A stretch of 64,000 nt of DNA, taken from NCBI RefSeq assembly GCF_016518545.1, contig NZ_JACVTO010000010.1, positions 1 through 64,000 on the forward strand. Direction: 5' to 3'. Below, in pieces: positions 63,829-64,000 of the stretch. The position numbers and the translations under genes were made by a program. The notes under the pieces were generated by a model. It made no database searches. It saw nothing but the letters and a program-made list of their open reading frames with translations, and was not told the origin of the DNA. Source of the stretch: Pseudomonas sp. S30 (GTDB lineage: Bacteria > Pseudomonadota > Gammaproteobacteria > Pseudomonadales > Pseudomonadaceae). Within the stretch, counting starts at the first letter, position 1, and the number at the start of each line of letters is the position of its first letter.

Positions 63829-64000
63829 ATGCCTGTACCACACCTGCGATCCGCCACGCCCGCGGATGCCGAGCGCTGCTATCACATCGAGACGTCAGCC
63901 TACGAAGGCGACGAAGCCGCCACGCTGGAAAAGATCGTGACGCGAATCGCCCAGTATCCCGAAGGATTCCTGGTGCTGGAGCTGGAGGGGACGATCGCCG
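63829..64000 (+). CDS. GNAT-family acetyltransferase (3' partial)
   Basis: Only the first 57 codons lie in the window; the frame is open at the right edge. The start MPVPHLRSATPADAERCYHIE followed by an acidic helix and FLVLELEGTIA is the usual opening of GNAT enzymes, which acetylate amino groups with acetyl-CoA. The ATG at 63829 has AAGGG upstream. Substrate and remaining domain are outside the window. Confidence 0.7.
   Translation, partial: MPVPHLRSATPADAERCYHIETSAYEGDEAATLEKIVTRIAQYPEGFLVLELEGTIA

Noticed and set aside
1..64000. CRISPR arrays, rRNA genes or an origin of replication
   Set aside because: No regularly spaced repeats, rRNA-like sequence, or DnaA-box cluster with a replication gene was noticed on reading through.

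Overview
The window reads as a Pseudomonas chromosome, most likely the P. putida / P. entomophila group. Support: high GC, dense co-directional operons with ATGA overlaps, a 3-mercaptopropionate dioxygenase plus rhodanese pair of the Pseudomonas type, uronate-dehydrogenase and GABA-permease relatives, and several SsuA/SsuD/DszA-type organosulfur genes. All assignments come from reading motifs; no database search was run.

Layout. (1) 1-4833: the 3' end of a non-ribosomal peptide synthetase (NRPS) cluster. An upstream synthetase ends in a carrier domain, and the last gene is a C - FkbH - PCP - TE protein with a glyceryl-transferase (FkbH) region where an adenylation domain normally sits. (2) 4863-13100: mobile or accessory DNA. 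It holds an IS5-family element (4863-5809) inserted at the very end of a P4-type integrase gene (5809-7119), a 448-bp junction with a strong terminator and repeats, and a 1736-residue exonuclease-RecQ-UvrD fusion helicase (7568-12778). (3) 13128-33493: a catabolic and uptake region. A TetR regulator diverges from two short-chain dehydrogenases. A second operon holds HyuA/HyuB-type hydantoinase/oxoprolinase subunits, an aminotransferase, a uronate-dehydrogenase relative, an FAD oxidoreductase and a ThDP enzyme, followed by an aldehyde dehydrogenase. A GntR/FCD regulator, a five-gene branched-chain-amino-acid-type ABC importer and a GABA-permease relative complete it. Near-identical TetR-type operators precede both catabolic operons, with a weaker one before the importer. 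This suggests one regulon that imports and breaks down an amide- or lactam-like nitrogen compound; the substrate is not known. (4) 33592-35971: a chemoreceptor and a small lipoprotein.

(5) 36252-63263: a sulfur-scavenging region of about 27 kb. It contains 3-mercaptopropionate dioxygenase with a four-domain rhodanese, and three orphan sulfonate-type binding proteins. It has three flavin monooxygenases, an exported amine oxidase with an exported Rid-family protein, and two TonB receptors. A nine-gene operon combines an acyl-CoA-dehydrogenase-like flavoenzyme, a 2-hydroxyacid dehydrogenase, a class II aldolase, a peptide-type ABC importer and two monooxygenases. There is also an FMN 2-hydroxyacid oxidase and a LysR regulator. 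Three operons here share a 32-bp promoter block, and two of them also share a palindrome at fixed spacing, so they are probably co-regulated, plausibly by sulfur supply. (6) 63829-64000: the start of a GNAT acetyltransferase that runs off the window.

No rRNA, intact tRNA or CRISPR array was seen.
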